DNA of 64,000 nt from Micromonospora rhizosphaerae (GCF_900091465.1 NZ_FMHV01000002.1:5952001-6016000); one strand, 5' to 3'. Shown: positions 33,485-43,828, numbered from the stretch's first letter. The notes: generated by a model not told the origin, from the sequence alone. Numbers and translations: made by a program.

Positions 33485-35230
33485 ATGTCCAACGACGTAA
33501 CGACTCCCGACGGCGGGGCCCCGATGCCCCCGCCGACGAACAGGCGGCGGGCGCTCTGGGTCGCCACCGGCGTGGCCGGGCTGACCGGCGTCGTCGGTCT
33601 GGCGGCGCTGGGCGGCCTCGCCGCTCGGGACAACAAGTCCGACCGGACGGACCGCGTGGCCGACACGCAGGCCGCCACGGCCCAGCAGAAGGTCAGCGGC
33701 GACGACGGCGGTAAGAAGGCTGATGCGGATGAGCAGAACGAACGGGACCAGAAGGGGGATGGCAAGGAAAAGGGTGAGCGCGGTGAGGTGCAGGAGGTCC
33801 CGTGTGACGAGGACGCGCTGATCGACGCGATCCGCGAGGCCAACCGGGACGGGGGCGGCACGCTGAAGCTGGCCCGGGACTGCACCTACAAGCTGCACGA
33901 GGCCATCGACAAGACCGCCACGGGTCTGCCGACGATCAAGGAGGAGATCACCATCAAGGGTGAGGGCTCCACGATCAAGCGGGACTCCGAGGACGGCTTC
34001 CGGATCTTCCGGGTCGCCGAGGGTGGTGACCTGACCCTGAAGGACCTCACCGTCACCGGCGGCAACGTGGGCGAGAACAAGAAACCCGTCAAGTACGTGC
34101 CGAGACCGATGTCGCGGCCCACGCACGACAAGGACAGCGGGGAGGACGGCGGTGGGCTGCTGGTCCAGCGGGGCGGCGAGGCCACCCTGGTGCAGACCAA
34201 GTTCACCCTCAACAGCGCCGACGACAACGGCGGCGCGATCGCCAACTTCGGCGAGGTCGAGGTCCAGAACAGCACGCTCGACAACAACCACGCCGGCGAC
34301 AACGGCGGCGCCATCTTCAACGCCGGTGTCCTGGAGGTCGAGGGGTCCAACGACGGCAAGGGTGGCGAGTCCCGCATCACCAACAACACCGCCGGCGAGA
34401 ACGGCGGCGGCATCGCCAACGGCACCAAGCGCAAGCACCACGGCCCGAGGCCCGGCGGGACAGACCTCGTCGGCGGCCGCGACGGCGACCACGACGACGA
34501 CCACGACGACGGCAAGGCCGGCACCGTGGAGATCGAAAAGACCCTGATCGAGGGCAACAAGGCCGACAAGAACGGCGGCGGCATCTCCAGCAACGGCGGC
34601 TTCGTCGACGTCAGCTGGACCTCCATCGACAACAACACCGCCAGCGACAACGGCGGCGGCATCTACGCCGTCGACACCGTCCTCACGGTCGAGCGCAGCA
34701 AGCTCACCAAGAACCACGCCGGCAAGGACGGCGGCGGCATCTACAACGTCAGCAGCGAAGAGCGGGAACACCCCAACGCCCAGCGCCACGACAAGGACAA
34801 GGACAAGGGCGGCACCGCCACCGTCACCGACAGCGAGATCCTCGAGAACAGCGCGGGCCGCTTCGGCGGCGGCATCTTCAACGGCGAACCCGTCGAAGAA
34901 CACAACGGGCACCCCGCCCCGGCCGCCCAGCCCAACCACGAGGACCACGAGGACTTCGAGGCGACCCTGACCCTGCGCAACACCAAGATCGCCAAGAACT
35001 TCGCCGGCGAGAACGGCGGCGGCATCTACAACAACGAGGGCAAGGTCACCCTGACCAACAGCCACGTCACCGAGAACAAGGCCCAAGTCGAGAACAACAA
35101 GGACACCGAAGACATCGCCGGCGGCATCTTCAACAACGACGGCAAGGTCACCCTCGACGACGACTCCACCGTAACCAGGAACGACCCCAGAAACTGCGCC
35201 GGAGACCCCATCGAAGGCTGCGACGACTGA
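33485..35230 (+). CDS. Secreted/anchored beta-helix repeat protein, copy 1
   Basis: A 581-residue protein with a short cytoplasmic N-terminus, one hydrophobic helix (about residues 22-46), a charged linker rich in Asp, Lys and Glu, then a CSLREA-like start (CDEDALIDAIREANRDGGGT) and a right-handed parallel beta-helix. Repeats of the type DNNHAGDNGGAIFN and ENGGGIYNNEGKVTLT recur about ten times. A His/Asp-rich loop (GDHDDDHDDGKAG) interrupts the helix. It is probably surface-exposed, but catalytic or binding role is unknown. From residue 70 on it appears identical to copy 2. N-terminal halves differ, so each copy has its own anchor. Confidence 0.75.
   Translation: MSNDVTTPDGGAPMPPPTNRRRALWVATGVAGLTGVVGLAALGGLAARDNKSDRTDRVADTQAATAQQKVSGDDGGKKADADEQNERDQKGDGKEKGERGEVQEVPCDEDALIDAIREANRDGGGTLKLARDCTYKLHEAIDKTATGLPTIKEEITIKGEGSTIKRDSEDGFRIFRVAEGGDLTLKDLTVTGGNVGENKKPVKYVPRPMSRPTHDKDSGEDGGGLLVQRGGEATLVQTKFTLNSADDNGGAIANFGEVEVQNSTLDNNHAGDNGGAIFNAGVLEVEGSNDGKGGESRITNNTAGENGGGIANGTKRKHHGPRPGGTDLVGGRDGDHDDDHDDGKAGTVEIEKTLIEGNKADKNGGGISSNGGFVDVSWTSIDNNTASDNGGGIYAVDTVLTVERSKLTKNHAGKDGGGIYNVSSEEREHPNAQRHDKDKDKGGTATVTDSEILENSAGRFGGGIFNGEPVEEHNGHPAPAAQPNHEDHEDFEATLTLRNTKIAKNFAGENGGGIYNNEGKVTLTNSHVTENKAQVENNKDTEDIAGGIFNNDGKVTLDDDSTVTRNDPRNCAGDPIEGCDD
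33691..35230 (+). repeat. Copy 1 of 1,540-bp direct repeat
   Basis: The block 33691-35230 appears identical, base for base in the stretches compared and in translation in all frames, to 35799-37338 (offset 2,108). It covers most of the coding region including the stop codon and stops sharply on both sides. Confidence 0.85.
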
Positions 35231-35246
35231 ACCCACCACATAGCGC

Positions 35247-35289
35247 GGGAGTCCCTCTCCGCCGCCCATCGCGGCGGAGAGGGGCTCCC
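35247..35289 (+). terminator. Terminator of beta-helix copy 1
   Basis: A hairpin with arms GGGAGTCCCTCTCCGCCGC and GCGGCGGAGAGGGGCTCCC separated by a short loop lies 17 bases after the copy 1 stop codon. The rest of 35231-35604 (374 bp) contains a 10-bp palindrome and the shared upstream element; no ORF was seen. Confidence 0.6.
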
Positions 35290-35461
35290 TCCGCCTTCCC
35301 GCGGCCGGGGACGCACCCTGTGCCGGTACGCGTGGTCCGTCACGGTTGACGCGCCCGGAGACGATCGCGAGATTTCCGCCCCTGAAGCCGTCCTTCGCCA
35401 CCCCAGCGCCGCGGCTGCTCGCCCGGGTGCCCTCCTCCCCTCTCCGCCGTACGTCTACCTA

Positions 35462-35490
35462 ATGTGCGCTTCTTTCGCATAAGCGCACAT
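35462..35490. promoter_or_regulatory. 10-bp-arm palindrome upstream of copy 2
   Basis: ATGTGCGCTT (35462-35471) pairs exactly with AAGCGCACAT (35481-35490) over a nine-base loop, just before the shared GTGAGGA block. It could be an operator or a terminator. It is not present before copy 1. Confidence 0.5.
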
Positions 35491-35491
35491 G

Positions 35492-35580
35492 GTGAGGAAG
35501 ATTCCCATACGGTGTTCTTCAGCAGCTACAACCGATTTGTAGCGAAGGTCGCCTTCCAGGGTGAAGCGACCTTGTCTGAT
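35492..35580 (+). promoter_or_regulatory. Upstream element of second beta-helix gene
   Basis: Counterpart of 33373-33460. GTGAGGA, TTCCCATACGGTG and CAACCGATTTGTAGC (35529-35543) are conserved. Here GCTACAA/TTGTAGC around CCGAT is a perfect palindrome. Downstream, AAGGTCGCCTTC and GAAGCGACCTT form a hairpin that differs in sequence from copy 1. Confidence 0.5.
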
Positions 35581-35604
35581 ACAAGGAGAGGGCAGAGAAC
35601 TCCG

Positions 35605-37338
35605 ATGTCCAACTACCTTCGCAATGACGATGAGGCCCCCCGCGAGAAGACCTCCCCGATTCGTCGTCGTCGGCTCTGGCTCGCCACCGGCGTCGCGGGC
35701 CTCACCGGAGCGGTCAGCCTGGCGGGCGTGGCCTACGCCACCACCGGGGCCACCGGCGCCCATCGGCTGGCCGACGTGAAGTGGTCCACAGCCCAGCGGG
35801 TCAGCGGCGACGACGGCGGTAAGAAGGCTGATGCGGATGAGCAGAACGAACGGGACCAGAAGGGGGATGGCAAGGAAAAGGGTGAGCGCGGTGAGGTGCA
35901 GGAGGTCCCGTGTGACGAGGACGCGCTGATCGACGCGATCCGCGAGGCCAACCGGGACGGGGGCGGCACGCTGAAGCTGGCCCGGGACTGCACCTACAAG
36001 CTGCACGAGGCCATCGACAAGACCGCCACGGGTCTGCCGACGATCAAGGAGGAGATCACCATCAAGGGTGAGGGCTCCACGATCAAGCGGGACTCCGAGG
36101 ACGGCTTCCGGATCTTCCGGGTCGCCGAGGGTGGTGACCTGACCCTGAAGGACCTCACCGTCACCGGCGGCAACGTGGGCGAGAACAAGAAACCCGTCAA
36201 GTACGTGCCGAGACCGATGTCGCGGCCCACGCACGACAAGGACAGCGGGGAGGACGGCGGTGGGCTGCTGGTCCAGCGGGGCGGCGAGGCCACCCTGGTG
36301 CAGACCAAGTTCACCCTCAACAGCGCCGACGACAACGGCGGCGCGATCGCCAACTTCGGCGAGGTCGAGGTCCAGAACAGCACGCTCGACAACAACCACG
36401 CCGGCGACAACGGCGGCGCCATCTTCAACGCCGGTGTCCTGGAGGTCGAGGGGTCCAACGACGGCAAGGGTGGCGAGTCCCGCATCACCAACAACACCGC
36501 CGGCGAGAACGGCGGCGGCATCGCCAACGGCACCAAGCGCAAGCACCACGGCCCGAGGCCCGGCGGGACAGACCTCGTCGGCGGCCGCGACGGCGACCAC
36601 GACGACGACCACGACGACGGCAAGGCCGGCACCGTGGAGATCGAAAAGACCCTGATCGAGGGCAACAAGGCCGACAAGAACGGCGGCGGCATCTCCAGCA
36701 ACGGCGGCTTCGTCGACGTCAGCTGGACCTCCATCGACAACAACACCGCCAGCGACAACGGCGGCGGCATCTACGCCGTCGACACCGTCCTCACGGTCGA
36801 GCGCAGCAAGCTCACCAAGAACCACGCCGGCAAGGACGGCGGCGGCATCTACAACGTCAGCAGCGAAGAGCGGGAACACCCCAACGCCCAGCGCCACGAC
36901 AAGGACAAGGACAAGGGCGGCACCGCCACCGTCACCGACAGCGAGATCCTCGAGAACAGCGCGGGCCGCTTCGGCGGCGGCATCTTCAACGGCGAACCCG
37001 TCGAAGAACACAACGGGCACCCCGCCCCGGCCGCCCAGCCCAACCACGAGGACCACGAGGACTTCGAGGCGACCCTGACCCTGCGCAACACCAAGATCGC
37101 CAAGAACTTCGCCGGCGAGAACGGCGGCGGCATCTACAACAACGAGGGCAAGGTCACCCTGACCAACAGCCACGTCACCGAGAACAAGGCCCAAGTCGAG
37201 AACAACAAGGACACCGAAGACATCGCCGGCGGCATCTTCAACAACGACGGCAAGGTCACCCTCGACGACGACTCCACCGTAACCAGGAACGACCCCAGAA
37301 ACTGCGCCGGAGACCCCATCGAAGGCTGCGACGACTGA
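35605..37338 (+). CDS. Secreted/anchored beta-helix repeat protein, copy 2
   Basis: A 577-residue paralogue of copy 1. The N-terminal 65 residues, including the hydrophobic helix (residues 22-44, RRRLWLATGVAGLTGAVSLA), are divergent but related. The remaining 512 residues appear identical to copy 1 (linker, CSLREA-like start, ten or so NGGG-type beta-helix coils, His/Asp-rich loop). AAGGAG lies somewhat far (about 16 bases) from the ATG. The pattern points to recent duplication or gene conversion of the passenger region with separately evolving anchors. Confidence 0.75.
   Translation: MSNYLRNDDEAPREKTSPIRRRRLWLATGVAGLTGAVSLAGVAYATTGATGAHRLADVKWSTAQRVSGDDGGKKADADEQNERDQKGDGKEKGERGEVQEVPCDEDALIDAIREANRDGGGTLKLARDCTYKLHEAIDKTATGLPTIKEEITIKGEGSTIKRDSEDGFRIFRVAEGGDLTLKDLTVTGGNVGENKKPVKYVPRPMSRPTHDKDSGEDGGGLLVQRGGEATLVQTKFTLNSADDNGGAIANFGEVEVQNSTLDNNHAGDNGGAIFNAGVLEVEGSNDGKGGESRITNNTAGENGGGIANGTKRKHHGPRPGGTDLVGGRDGDHDDDHDDGKAGTVEIEKTLIEGNKADKNGGGISSNGGFVDVSWTSIDNNTASDNGGGIYAVDTVLTVERSKLTKNHAGKDGGGIYNVSSEEREHPNAQRHDKDKDKGGTATVTDSEILENSAGRFGGGIFNGEPVEEHNGHPAPAAQPNHEDHEDFEATLTLRNTKIAKNFAGENGGGIYNNEGKVTLTNSHVTENKAQVENNKDTEDIAGGIFNNDGKVTLDDDSTVTRNDPRNCAGDPIEGCDD
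35799..37338 (+). repeat. Copy 2 of 1,540-bp direct repeat
   Basis: Partner of the block at 33691-35230, offset 2,108. Left edge: copy 1 has A at 33690 where copy 2 has G at 35798. Right edge: identity ends with the stop codon. Confidence 0.85.
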
Positions 37339-37375
37339 GCGACCGAACAGCGGACGGCCGGACAGGTGAAGAAGT

Positions 37376-37407
37376 CGGCCCCCTGCCACCACGGTGGCAG
37401 GGGGCCG
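37376..37407. terminator. Bidirectional terminator after beta-helix copy 2
   Basis: CGGCCCCCTGCCACC and GGTGGCAGGGGGCCG form a 15-bp perfect stem with a two-base loop. It lies between copy 2 (stop 37338) and the convergent amylopullulanase gene (stop 37419), so it can serve both. Confidence 0.75.
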
Positions 37408-37418
37408 ATCCGCGCGAA

Positions 37419-40400
37419 CTACTGCTGGACGAAGACCGCCACGCTGCGGGCCGGCACGGTGAAGGTGCCGCTCGCCGGGTCGAACGCGGCAGTCCGGAGC
37501 GCCGGGTCGGCCGAGTTCGCCAACACCGGGTGCAGGGCCACGTTCGCCCCGCGCAGGCCGGTCACCGTCTGCTCCGCCGCCTCCGGGGTGGCGTTGAAGA
37601 TCACGGTCACCGACTTCCACTTCCCGTCCAGGCCGCGGGCGTCCAGCGTCATGGTGAGGACGCCGGGCCTCTCGTCCTTGCCGGAGAGCGGGAAGGCCAC
37701 CCGCCGCTGCACCTGGTCGGCCGTGGTCAACCCGAACACCGGCGAGGACTCGCGGATCTTCAGCAGCTCGGCGTACCGGGCGTCGGCCAGGTTGATCGCG
37801 GCGCAGTCCGGCACCAGCTTCGGGTCGGCCAGCAGCGGCTTGGCGTACGGCCACTTGCTCTGGTTGTCCTGCGCGGGCGGGAGGCCGGCGCCGAAGCCGT
37901 TGCCCTGGGTGCAGTCCCAGCGGATCTGGTTGAACCAGTCACCGGAGTTGAACGAGTTGCGGTCCAGCGACTTCGACCGCAGCCGCTCCGAGCCGGCCGT
38001 AACGAAGCCGGTCCCCTGCGCCATCACCACCGTGCTCAGGGCGAGCACCTGCATCCGGGTGCGGTCCACCGCCGAGGTGCCCTGCGGCAGCTTGTACGCC
38101 AGCGCGTCGTAGAGGATCTCGTTGTCGTGCGCGTCGACGTAGGTGACCGCCTCGCCGGGTGCGGCGGTGTAACCGGCCGGTGAGCCGTTGTAGTCCACCT
38201 GCGCGCCCGTGACCGGGTTGCCGGACGAGCCGGTGAACCGGTAGCCGGCGAGGTTGCCGGCCAGCCCGACCTTGATCAGGTCCTGCTGGTGCAGCAGCCG
38301 GGCCTTCTGCTCGGCCGCCGAGCCGTTGACCGGGTCGCCGTTCGGGTCGGTGTACAGCCCCGACGCGAAGCCCTGGAGCCGCGGATTGCCGTCGAACGGT
38401 CCGCCGCCACGCACCGCGTCGCGCAGCCGATCGTTGAACGTGCCCACGCCGGTGCCCGCCATGTTGGCCTGGGTGGCCTGCACGAACCGGGCGTCGTTGG
38501 CGACCTCGCCGAAGTTCCAGCCCTCGCCGTAGAGCAGGATCTTCTTCCCGTCCACGCCGTCCCTGGCCACCGTGAGCTGGTCCAGGGCGGCCCGCACGGC
38601 CAGGATGTTCGCCTTCGGGTGGTGACCCATCAGGTCGAACCGGAAACCGTCCACCTTGTACTGCCTGGCCCAGGTGACCACGGAGTCCACCACCAGCTTG
38701 CCCATCATCGCGTGCTCCGGGGCGGTGTTGGCGCAGCAGGTCGAGTTGGCGACGCTGCCGTCCTCCAGCAGCCGGTGGTAGTACCCCGGCACCACCTGAT
38801 CGAGCACCGACTTGGGGTCGGTCCCGGCGGCCGAGGTGTGGTTGTAGACGACGTCCATCACCACGCGTAGGCCGGCGTTGTTGACCCCGGCGACCATCTG
38901 CCGGAACTCGGTGGTCCGCTTCGCCCCGGCCGGGTCGACGGCGTAGCCCCCCTCCGGCACGGTGTAGTGCAGCGGGTCGTACCCCCAGTTGTAGCCGTCG
39001 GAGTCGGCCACGACCGCGACGCACTTCTGCTGCTCGTCGGAGTCCGGCGGCAGTGCGGCCAGGTCGCAGGCCGGCTGCCGCTGGTCGGCCCGCCGCTCGG
39101 GGATGGTGGCGAAGTCGAAAGCCGGGAGCAGGTGCAGGTAGTTGACCCCCGCGTCACCGAGCGCCTTGAGGTGCTTCATGCCCGCCGTGTTCGGGTCGGT
39201 GAAGGCGAGGTAGGTGCCCCGCCGCTCGGCCGGCACGCTGGCGTCGGCGATGGAGAAGTCGCGGATCGACACCTCCTGGATGTGCGCCTTCGACGACGGC
39301 ACCGCCGCCGGCTTGCCCAGCGTCGCCCAGCCGGCCGGGGCCAGCGCCGGGTCGGCCAGGTCGACGATCTGGCTGTGCGTCGAGTCCGGCGCGAGCGCCA
39401 CCGAGTACGGGTCGGTCACCGCCGCGGTGACCACCTTCTGCGCCGCCGGCTGCCAGGCCTCGACCTGGTAGCGGTAGTACTTGCCATTCCAGCCCCGGGC
39501 GCCGCGCACCGACCAGACGCCGGTGCGGTCGTTACGGCTCATCGGTACGGCCCGTGGCTCGGCCGTGGGCGAGTCGAAGAGCTGCAGCGACACGGTGCGG
39601 GCGGTCGGCGCCCAGACGGCCAGGGTGGGCACCTCGTCGGCGAAGGTCGGGCCGAGCTTCGCGCCGGTGGCCGCCCGGTAGACGTCGTCGAGCACGCCCG
39701 GGATCTGCACCCCGGTGGCACCGAGCAGCTTGCCCTCGGCGTCCCGCTCGGTCACCACCAGCTGGCCGCGCAGCGCCGCCGGCACCTTGGCCAGGTCGGC
39801 CTGGTCCAGCGTGAAGGCGTGGTACGCCCACAGGTGCGGGAAGGCCGTCCGCTGGGCCTCGGTGAGCCCGTTGCGCTGCGCCCGCAGCGGCAGCGAGGTG
39901 TACGTCCCGGACAGCTCGCCGTCCGCGATGGTCAGTCCACCGGCTGGGGCGGCGACCAGGGCGTACTGCTTGCCGTCGGTCGGCCCGGTCTGCCAGGCGA
40001 TGGTGGACCGGTCGATCCACTGCGCCTTCTGCTTGGTGATGTCCAGGTCCTTGGCCACGCCGGAGGAGGTCGACGGGAGCAGGCGGCCCTTGACGCCGGC
40101 GAGCAGCCAGACCTCACGAGCCGCGCTGGCGAAGTCCAGCCGCTGATCCTCGGGGTGATCCTTCTCGTCCCCCTTGTGGACGATGTAGCTGAGCCCGGTG
40201 GCCCCGGCGGCCAACGGCACCCGGAAGACCGCGCCGAAGGCGTCGATGCTGGCGGGTCTCAGCGGGCTGGACCAGTCGGTCGGGTTGGCGGCGCCGTCCC
40301 AGAGGTGCAGGCCCCAGCCGTCGTAGTTGCCGTCGGCCCGCCGCCAGTGGATGACCGCGGTGTTCTCGTCGACCGCCGGGTCCGGCTCGCCCGTGGCGGC

Positions 40401-42917
40401 CTGCCGGGTCGGATAGAGCGTGCTGTCGCCCTGCTTGACCCAGACCTCACCGGTCTGCGTCACGTCGATCGCGCGGTCGTTCGCGACGTCCTTGTTCCCG
40501 TTCTTGTCCACCACGAGGAAGCCGACCGACTTGGCGCCCGGCTTCAGCTTGACCCAGGCGAACCGCCCGAAGGAGTCCTCACCCGCGAACGGCTGCCCCT
40601 TGGGCCACTCGGTCTGGTACGCCGGGTCGATGTCGCCCCAGGTGTAGAGACCCCAGTCGTCGTACCCGCCGGCCGGGCGCTGGTAGTGCACCACCGCCCA
40701 GTCCCGCGACGCGCTCTGCGCCGGCGTGCCGACGGTGCCGGTGGAGCGGGTGCTGGCGATCCGGCCCCTGCCGTCGCGGACCACGGCCTTGTACTCGACC
40801 CTGGTCCCGCCGGCCAGGCCGGTCAGGTCGTGGTAGACGGTGTACGGAGCCTCGTGCGCGCTGCCCAGCAGGGTCCACTTGCCGCCGGGGACCCGGGCGG
40901 CGAACGTGACGGTGGCCAGCGGGTCGCCGGTGACCTTCGCGGTGACGGCCGCCTTGGTGGCGACCGGGGCGTCACCCGGCTCGGTGATGGTGATGCCCGG
41001 CGCGGCGTCGGCCTGCGGGATCGGCGTGCCGGCCCGGTAGACCACCGCCGACATCGGCGGCACGGTGAGCGAGAGCTTGCCGTCGGCACCCGCGACCGGG
41101 GCGGCGGAGTCGCCGTAGATGCCGGCGAAGGTGGCACCGGCCGACCAGGTGTCCACGGAGACAGTCTGCGCGCTGGCGGCGTTGTTCACCGCCACGACGT
41201 ACTCGGTGCGGTCGGCCGGGGCGATCCGGGAGAAGGCGAAGACGCCGGCGGCGTCGGCCGCGTACCGGGTGACCTGGACGCCGTCCCGCAGTGCCGGGTG
41301 CGCCTGGCGCAGCCTGCCCAGCTCCGCGATGGTGCGGTACAGCGGGTGGTCCGGGTCGTACTGGTCGCTGGCGTGGGTGCGGTCGGTGCCGATCAGGTCG
41401 TCGTCGAGGTAGTCCGGCACCTGGGTGGCGAACATGTCCTGCCGGGCGTCCTTGTCCCCGCCCGGGCCGGTGAAGCCCTGCTCGTCGCCGGAGTAGACGA
41501 CCGGCTGGCCGCGGGTGAGGAACATCAGCTGGTGGGCGAGCTGGTCGCGGCGCAGCTGGGCGGCGTCGTCCCCGCCGTTGGCGGCGATGAACGAGCCGAT
41601 CCGGCCCATGTCGTGGTTGCCGAGGAAGGTGGTCAGCCGGTTGGCGTCGGTGTCCCGGGCGGCGTAGAGGTCGTCGCGGGCGTACATGTCGGCGAGGGCC
41701 CTGGCGGAGCCGTCGGCCGCGGTGTAGCCGCGCGCCGCCTCCTGGAACGAGAAGTCGAGGGTGGCCGGCAGGCCGCCGCGCCGGACGTACGTCGACTCGA
41801 TCTCCTGGTCGGCGCTGTAGACCTCGCCGAACATGAAGAAGTCCTGCTTGCCGGCCTGCTCGGCGGCCCGCTCGATGCCCCGGCTGAACTGCGGCCAGAA
41901 GTCGAGATTGGCGTGCTTGACGGTGTCCAACCGGAAGCCGTCGACGCCCGTGGCGCCGATCCAGTCCCCGTAGATCTTGGTCATCCCGCGCACCACCTCG
42001 GGCCGCTCGGTCCAGAGGTCGTCGAGGCCGAAGAAGTCGCCGTACTCGCTGTTCTCGCCGGCGAAGGTCGAGTCGCCCCGGTTGTGGTACATGGTCGGGT
42101 CGTTCAGCCAGGCCGGGACCTTGACCGTCGCGTCGGCCGGGGTGGCGAAGGTCGGCGTGTACGGGAAGGACTTCGGGTTGACGTCCGGGAAATCCCGGGT
42201 CCCGTCGGCGTAGTTGCGGTCCTCGAAGGCCCGGCCCTGGGCATCCCGGTACGGCGCCGTCTTCTTGTCGACGTAGGCGTACCTGTTCTCGGCGTACTTG
42301 ATGACGTCGGCGGTGTGGTTGACGATGACGTCGAGGTAGACCTTGATGCCCCGCTGGTGGGCGAGCGTCACCAGGTTCTTCAGGTCGTCCTTCGTGCCGA
42401 AGTGCGGGTCGACCTGGGTGAAGTCGGTGATCCAGTAGCCGTGGTAGCCCGCCGAGACGTCCGCGCCGCTGCCCTGCACGGGCCGGTTCTTGAAGACCGG
42501 GGCGAGCCAGATGGCGGTCGTCCCCAAACCCTGGATGTAGTCCAGCTTGTCGATGACGCCCTTGAGGTCGCCGCCGTGGTAGAAGCCCTTGTCCTTCGGA
42601 TCCAGCCCGGTGCTGAGCCGGTCGCCGGGGTAGCCGCCGTCGTCGTTGCGCTTGTCCCCGTTGGCGAAGCGGTCCGGCAGGACAAAGTAGAACTGCTCCG
42701 CCTTCGCGGCGTTGCTGCCGGCCCTGAGGAGCGCCTCGGCCGAAGGCTCCTGGCGCCACTGCGCCGCGCCGGCGGCCGCGAGGAGGTCGGTGCCGGAGGT
42801 TCGCTGCGTGGCATCGGCGCCGAGCTGGTGAACGGCGACCGGCACGCCGACGAGGGCGAGGGTGAGGGTGGAGATGAAGGCGAGCAGCGCCTTGCGGGAT
42901 ATCGGCGGGGGTTTCAT
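37419..42917 (-). CDS. Secreted alpha-amylase-pullulanase fusion
   Basis: Secreted starch-degrading enzyme of 1,832 residues. A signal peptide ([14 protein letters not shown] then hydrophobic) precedes a GH13 alpha-amylase module (GFRLDTVKH, Asp about 331; FMFGEVYS, Glu about 363; LGNHDMGRI, Asp about 435). Two CBM41-type starch-binding domains follow ([38 protein letters not shown]). A pullulanase N2 domain, a CBM48 ([18 protein letters not shown]) and a pullulanase GH13 module follow ([11 protein letters not shown], Asp about 1427; [11 protein letters not shown], Glu about 1463; VDAHDNEI, Asp about 1596). Both catalytic triads are intact, so it should cut alpha-1,4 and alpha-1,6 links. GGAAGG lies six bases before the ATG. 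Confidence 0.93.
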   Translation of the reverse strand: MKPPPISRKALLAFISTLTLALVGVPVAVHQLGADATQRTSGTDLLAAAGAAQWRQEPSAEALLRAGSNAAKAEQFYFVLPDRFANGDKRNDDGGYPGDRLSTGLDPKDKGFYHGGDLKGVIDKLDYIQGLGTTAIWLAPVFKNRPVQGSGADVSAGYHGYWITDFTQVDPHFGTKDDLKNLVTLAHQRGIKVYLDVIVNHTADVIKYAENRYAYVDKKTAPYRDAQGRAFEDRNYADGTRDFPDVNPKSFPYTPTFATPADATVKVPAWLNDPTMYHNRGDSTFAGENSEYGDFFGLDDLWTERPEVVRGMTKIYGDWIGATGVDGFRLDTVKHANLDFWPQFSRGIERAAEQAGKQDFFMFGEVYSADQEIESTYVRRGGLPATLDFSFQEAARGYTAADGSARALADMYARDDLYAARDTDANRLTTFLGNHDMGRIGSFIAANGGDDAAQLRRDQLAHQLMFLTRGQPVVYSGDEQGFTGPGGDKDARQDMFATQVPDYLDDDLIGTDRTHASDQYDPDHPLYRTIAELGRLRQAHPALRDGVQVTRYAADAAGVFAFSRIAPADRTEYVVAVNNAASAQTVSVDTWSAGATFAGIYGDSAAPVAGADGKLSLTVPPMSAVVYRAGTPIPQADAAPGITITEPGDAPVATKAAVTAKVTGDPLATVTFAARVPGGKWTLLGSAHEAPYTVYHDLTGLAGGTRVEYKAVVRDGRGRIASTRSTGTVGTPAQSASRDWAVVHYQRPAGGYDDWGLYTWGDIDPAYQTEWPKGQPFAGEDSFGRFAWVKLKPGAKSVGFLVVDKNGNKDVANDRAIDVTQTGEVWVKQGDSTLYPTRQAATGEPDPAVDENTAVIHWRRADGNYDGWGLHLWDGAANPTDWSSPLRPASIDAFGAVFRVPLAAGATGLSYIVHKGDEKDHPEDQRLDFASAAREVWLLAGVKGRLLPSTSSGVAKDLDITKQKAQWIDRSTIAWQTGPTDGKQYALVAAPAGGLTIADGELSGTYTSLPLRAQRNGLTEAQRTAFPHLWAYHAFTLDQADLAKVPAALRGQLVVTERDAEGKLLGATGVQIPGVLDDVYRAATGAKLGPTFADEVPTLAVWAPTARTVSLQLFDSPTAEPRAVPMSRNDRTGVWSVRGARGWNGKYYRYQVEAWQPAAQKVVTAAVTDPYSVALAPDSTHSQIVDLADPALAPAGWATLGKPAAVPSSKAHIQEVSIRDFSIADASVPAERRGTYLAFTDPNTAGMKHLKALGDAGVNYLHLLPAFDFATIPERRADQRQPACDLAALPPDSDEQQKCVAVVADSDGYNWGYDPLHYTVPEGGYAVDPAGAKRTTEFRQMVAGVNNAGLRVVMDVVYNHTSAAGTDPKSVLDQVVPGYYHRLLEDGSVANSTCCANTAPEHAMMGKLVVDSVVTWARQYKVDGFRFDLMGHHPKANILAVRAALDQLTVARDGVDGKKILLYGEGWNFGEVANDARFVQATQANMAGTGVGTFNDRLRDAVRGGGPFDGNPRLQGFASGLYTDPNGDPVNGSAAEQKARLLHQQDLIKVGLAGNLAGYRFTGSSGNPVTGAQVDYNGSPAGYTAAPGEAVTYVDAHDNEILYDALAYKLPQGTSAVDRTRMQVLALSTVVMAQGTGFVTAGSERLRSKSLDRNSFNSGDWFNQIRWDCTQGNGFGAGLPPAQDNQSKWPYAKPLLADPKLVPDCAAINLADARYAELLKIRESSPVFGLTTADQVQRRVAFPLSGKDERPGVLTMTLDARGLDGKWKSVTVIFNATPEAAEQTVTGLRGANVALHPVLANSADPALRTAAFDPASGTFTVPARSVAVFVQQ

Positions 42918-42950
42918 CGACGGCCTTCCTCTGGTCGCTGATTCGCCCGC

Positions 42951-42990
42951 ACGCTAACCGTCGCCGAAACATTCTGCAATACCTTGCAAA
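42951..42990 (-). promoter_or_regulatory. Promoter and operator-like repeats of the amylopullulanase gene
   Basis: On the minus strand TTGCAG (42974-42979), a 17-base spacer and TAGCGT (42951-42956) make a good sigma70-type promoter, giving a 5' leader of about 26 bases. TTGCAAGG followed by TATTGCAG (42972-42990) overlaps the -35 box and resembles a LacI/MalR-type operator. Similar TTGCAAG and CGCAAG half-sites recur to 43020. Confidence 0.55.
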
Positions 42991-43153
42991 CCAAGTCGCA
43001 ACAAAGCAGTCTACTTGCGAAACGGGATCAAAGGCCGGAGCAGCCCGAGCCGTTGACCGGTGCAGAATTCCAGGCCGGTGGTGCTGATCTTCTCGGCCTG
43101 GGCTGCAGAGCGCCCGGCTCGTCACTCCACCGCTTCGACCAGGGGCGACGCGG

Positions 43154-43828
43154 TCAGCCGATGGCGCAGGCGGCGCCGTTCACGGTGCACTCGCCCGGAC
43201 GGTCTCCGGTGCCGGTGCGGGTGAACCGCATCTGCACGGTCGCGCTTCCCCCCGACCCGAGCGGGCCGGTGCTCGTCAGCACGAACACCCCATTGCCCTG
43301 CGAGCTGACCGACACCCCAGAGGCGGAGGACGCCTGGACGCTCTTGACGTTGCCGCCGAAGAGCAGTTCCACCCGCCAGTTCTGGCTCCGGGCCGATCCG
43401 TTGGTGACGGTCAGCCGGGCCTCGAAGAAGTCCCGCTCGCTCCGGGTGACCTGGTACCGCGCGGTCACCGTGCCGGTACGCGCCACGCCCGGCGCGCCGG
43501 CCGCCGAGGCGGAGGGGCGGGCGGAACTGGCCTTGGGCGACGGGCTCTCGCTGCCGGACGGCGTCGGCGAAGCGTTGGCGTCGACGCTGGCCAACGGGAC
43601 GTCGGCCGGCGGGGCGGAGGCGGTCGGCGCCGACATCGTGGGCAGGTACATCGGTGGCGCCGGCGCCGGCGCCGCCTGGCGCACCGGCTCCGGCCCACGC
43701 AGCGAGAAAAGGACTATGAGCAGCAGGGCCGTCAACAGGCCGACACCCAGCACCACGACGACCCAGGGCGCCGACGTCAGCACCCTCGGTGCGGGCGGCG
43801 TTTGCCCGTCGTCATGCCCCACGCTCAT
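43154..43828 (-). CDS. Membrane-anchored protein with CBM2-like domain
   Basis: A 224-residue protein with a cytoplasmic N-terminus, one membrane helix (residues 22-43), a Pro/Ser/Ala-rich extracytoplasmic linker of about 75 residues and a C-terminal CBM2-like beta domain (VTARYQVTRSERDFFEARLT, NWRVELLFGGN, GSGGSATVQMRFTR). CBM2 domains bind cellulose or chitin; here the domain is anchored, so it may instead mediate surface interactions. GGGGGGA precedes the ATG. The gene lies immediately upstream of the secreted glucan hydrolase on the same strand. Confidence 0.7.
   Translation of the reverse strand: MSVGHDDGQTPPAPRVLTSAPWVVVVLGVGLLTALLLIVLFSLRGPEPVRQAAPAPAPPMYLPTMSAPTASAPPADVPLASVDANASPTPSGSESPSPKASSARPSASAAGAPGVARTGTVTARYQVTRSERDFFEARLTVTNGSARSQNWRVELLFGGNVKSVQASSASGVSVSSQGNGVFVLTSTGPLGSGGSATVQMRFTRTGTGDRPGECTVNGAACAIG

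Noticed and set aside
33077..35401. Long antisense frame over the beta-helix gene (and its twin at 35455-37854)
   Set aside because: Repeat-driven shadow with VVVDAAAVLAG-type low complexity; identical in both copies only because the DNA is.
38967..42941. A 1,324-residue plus-strand open frame
   Set aside because: It lies fully opposite the amylopullulanase gene, has no motifs and arises from high GC third positions.
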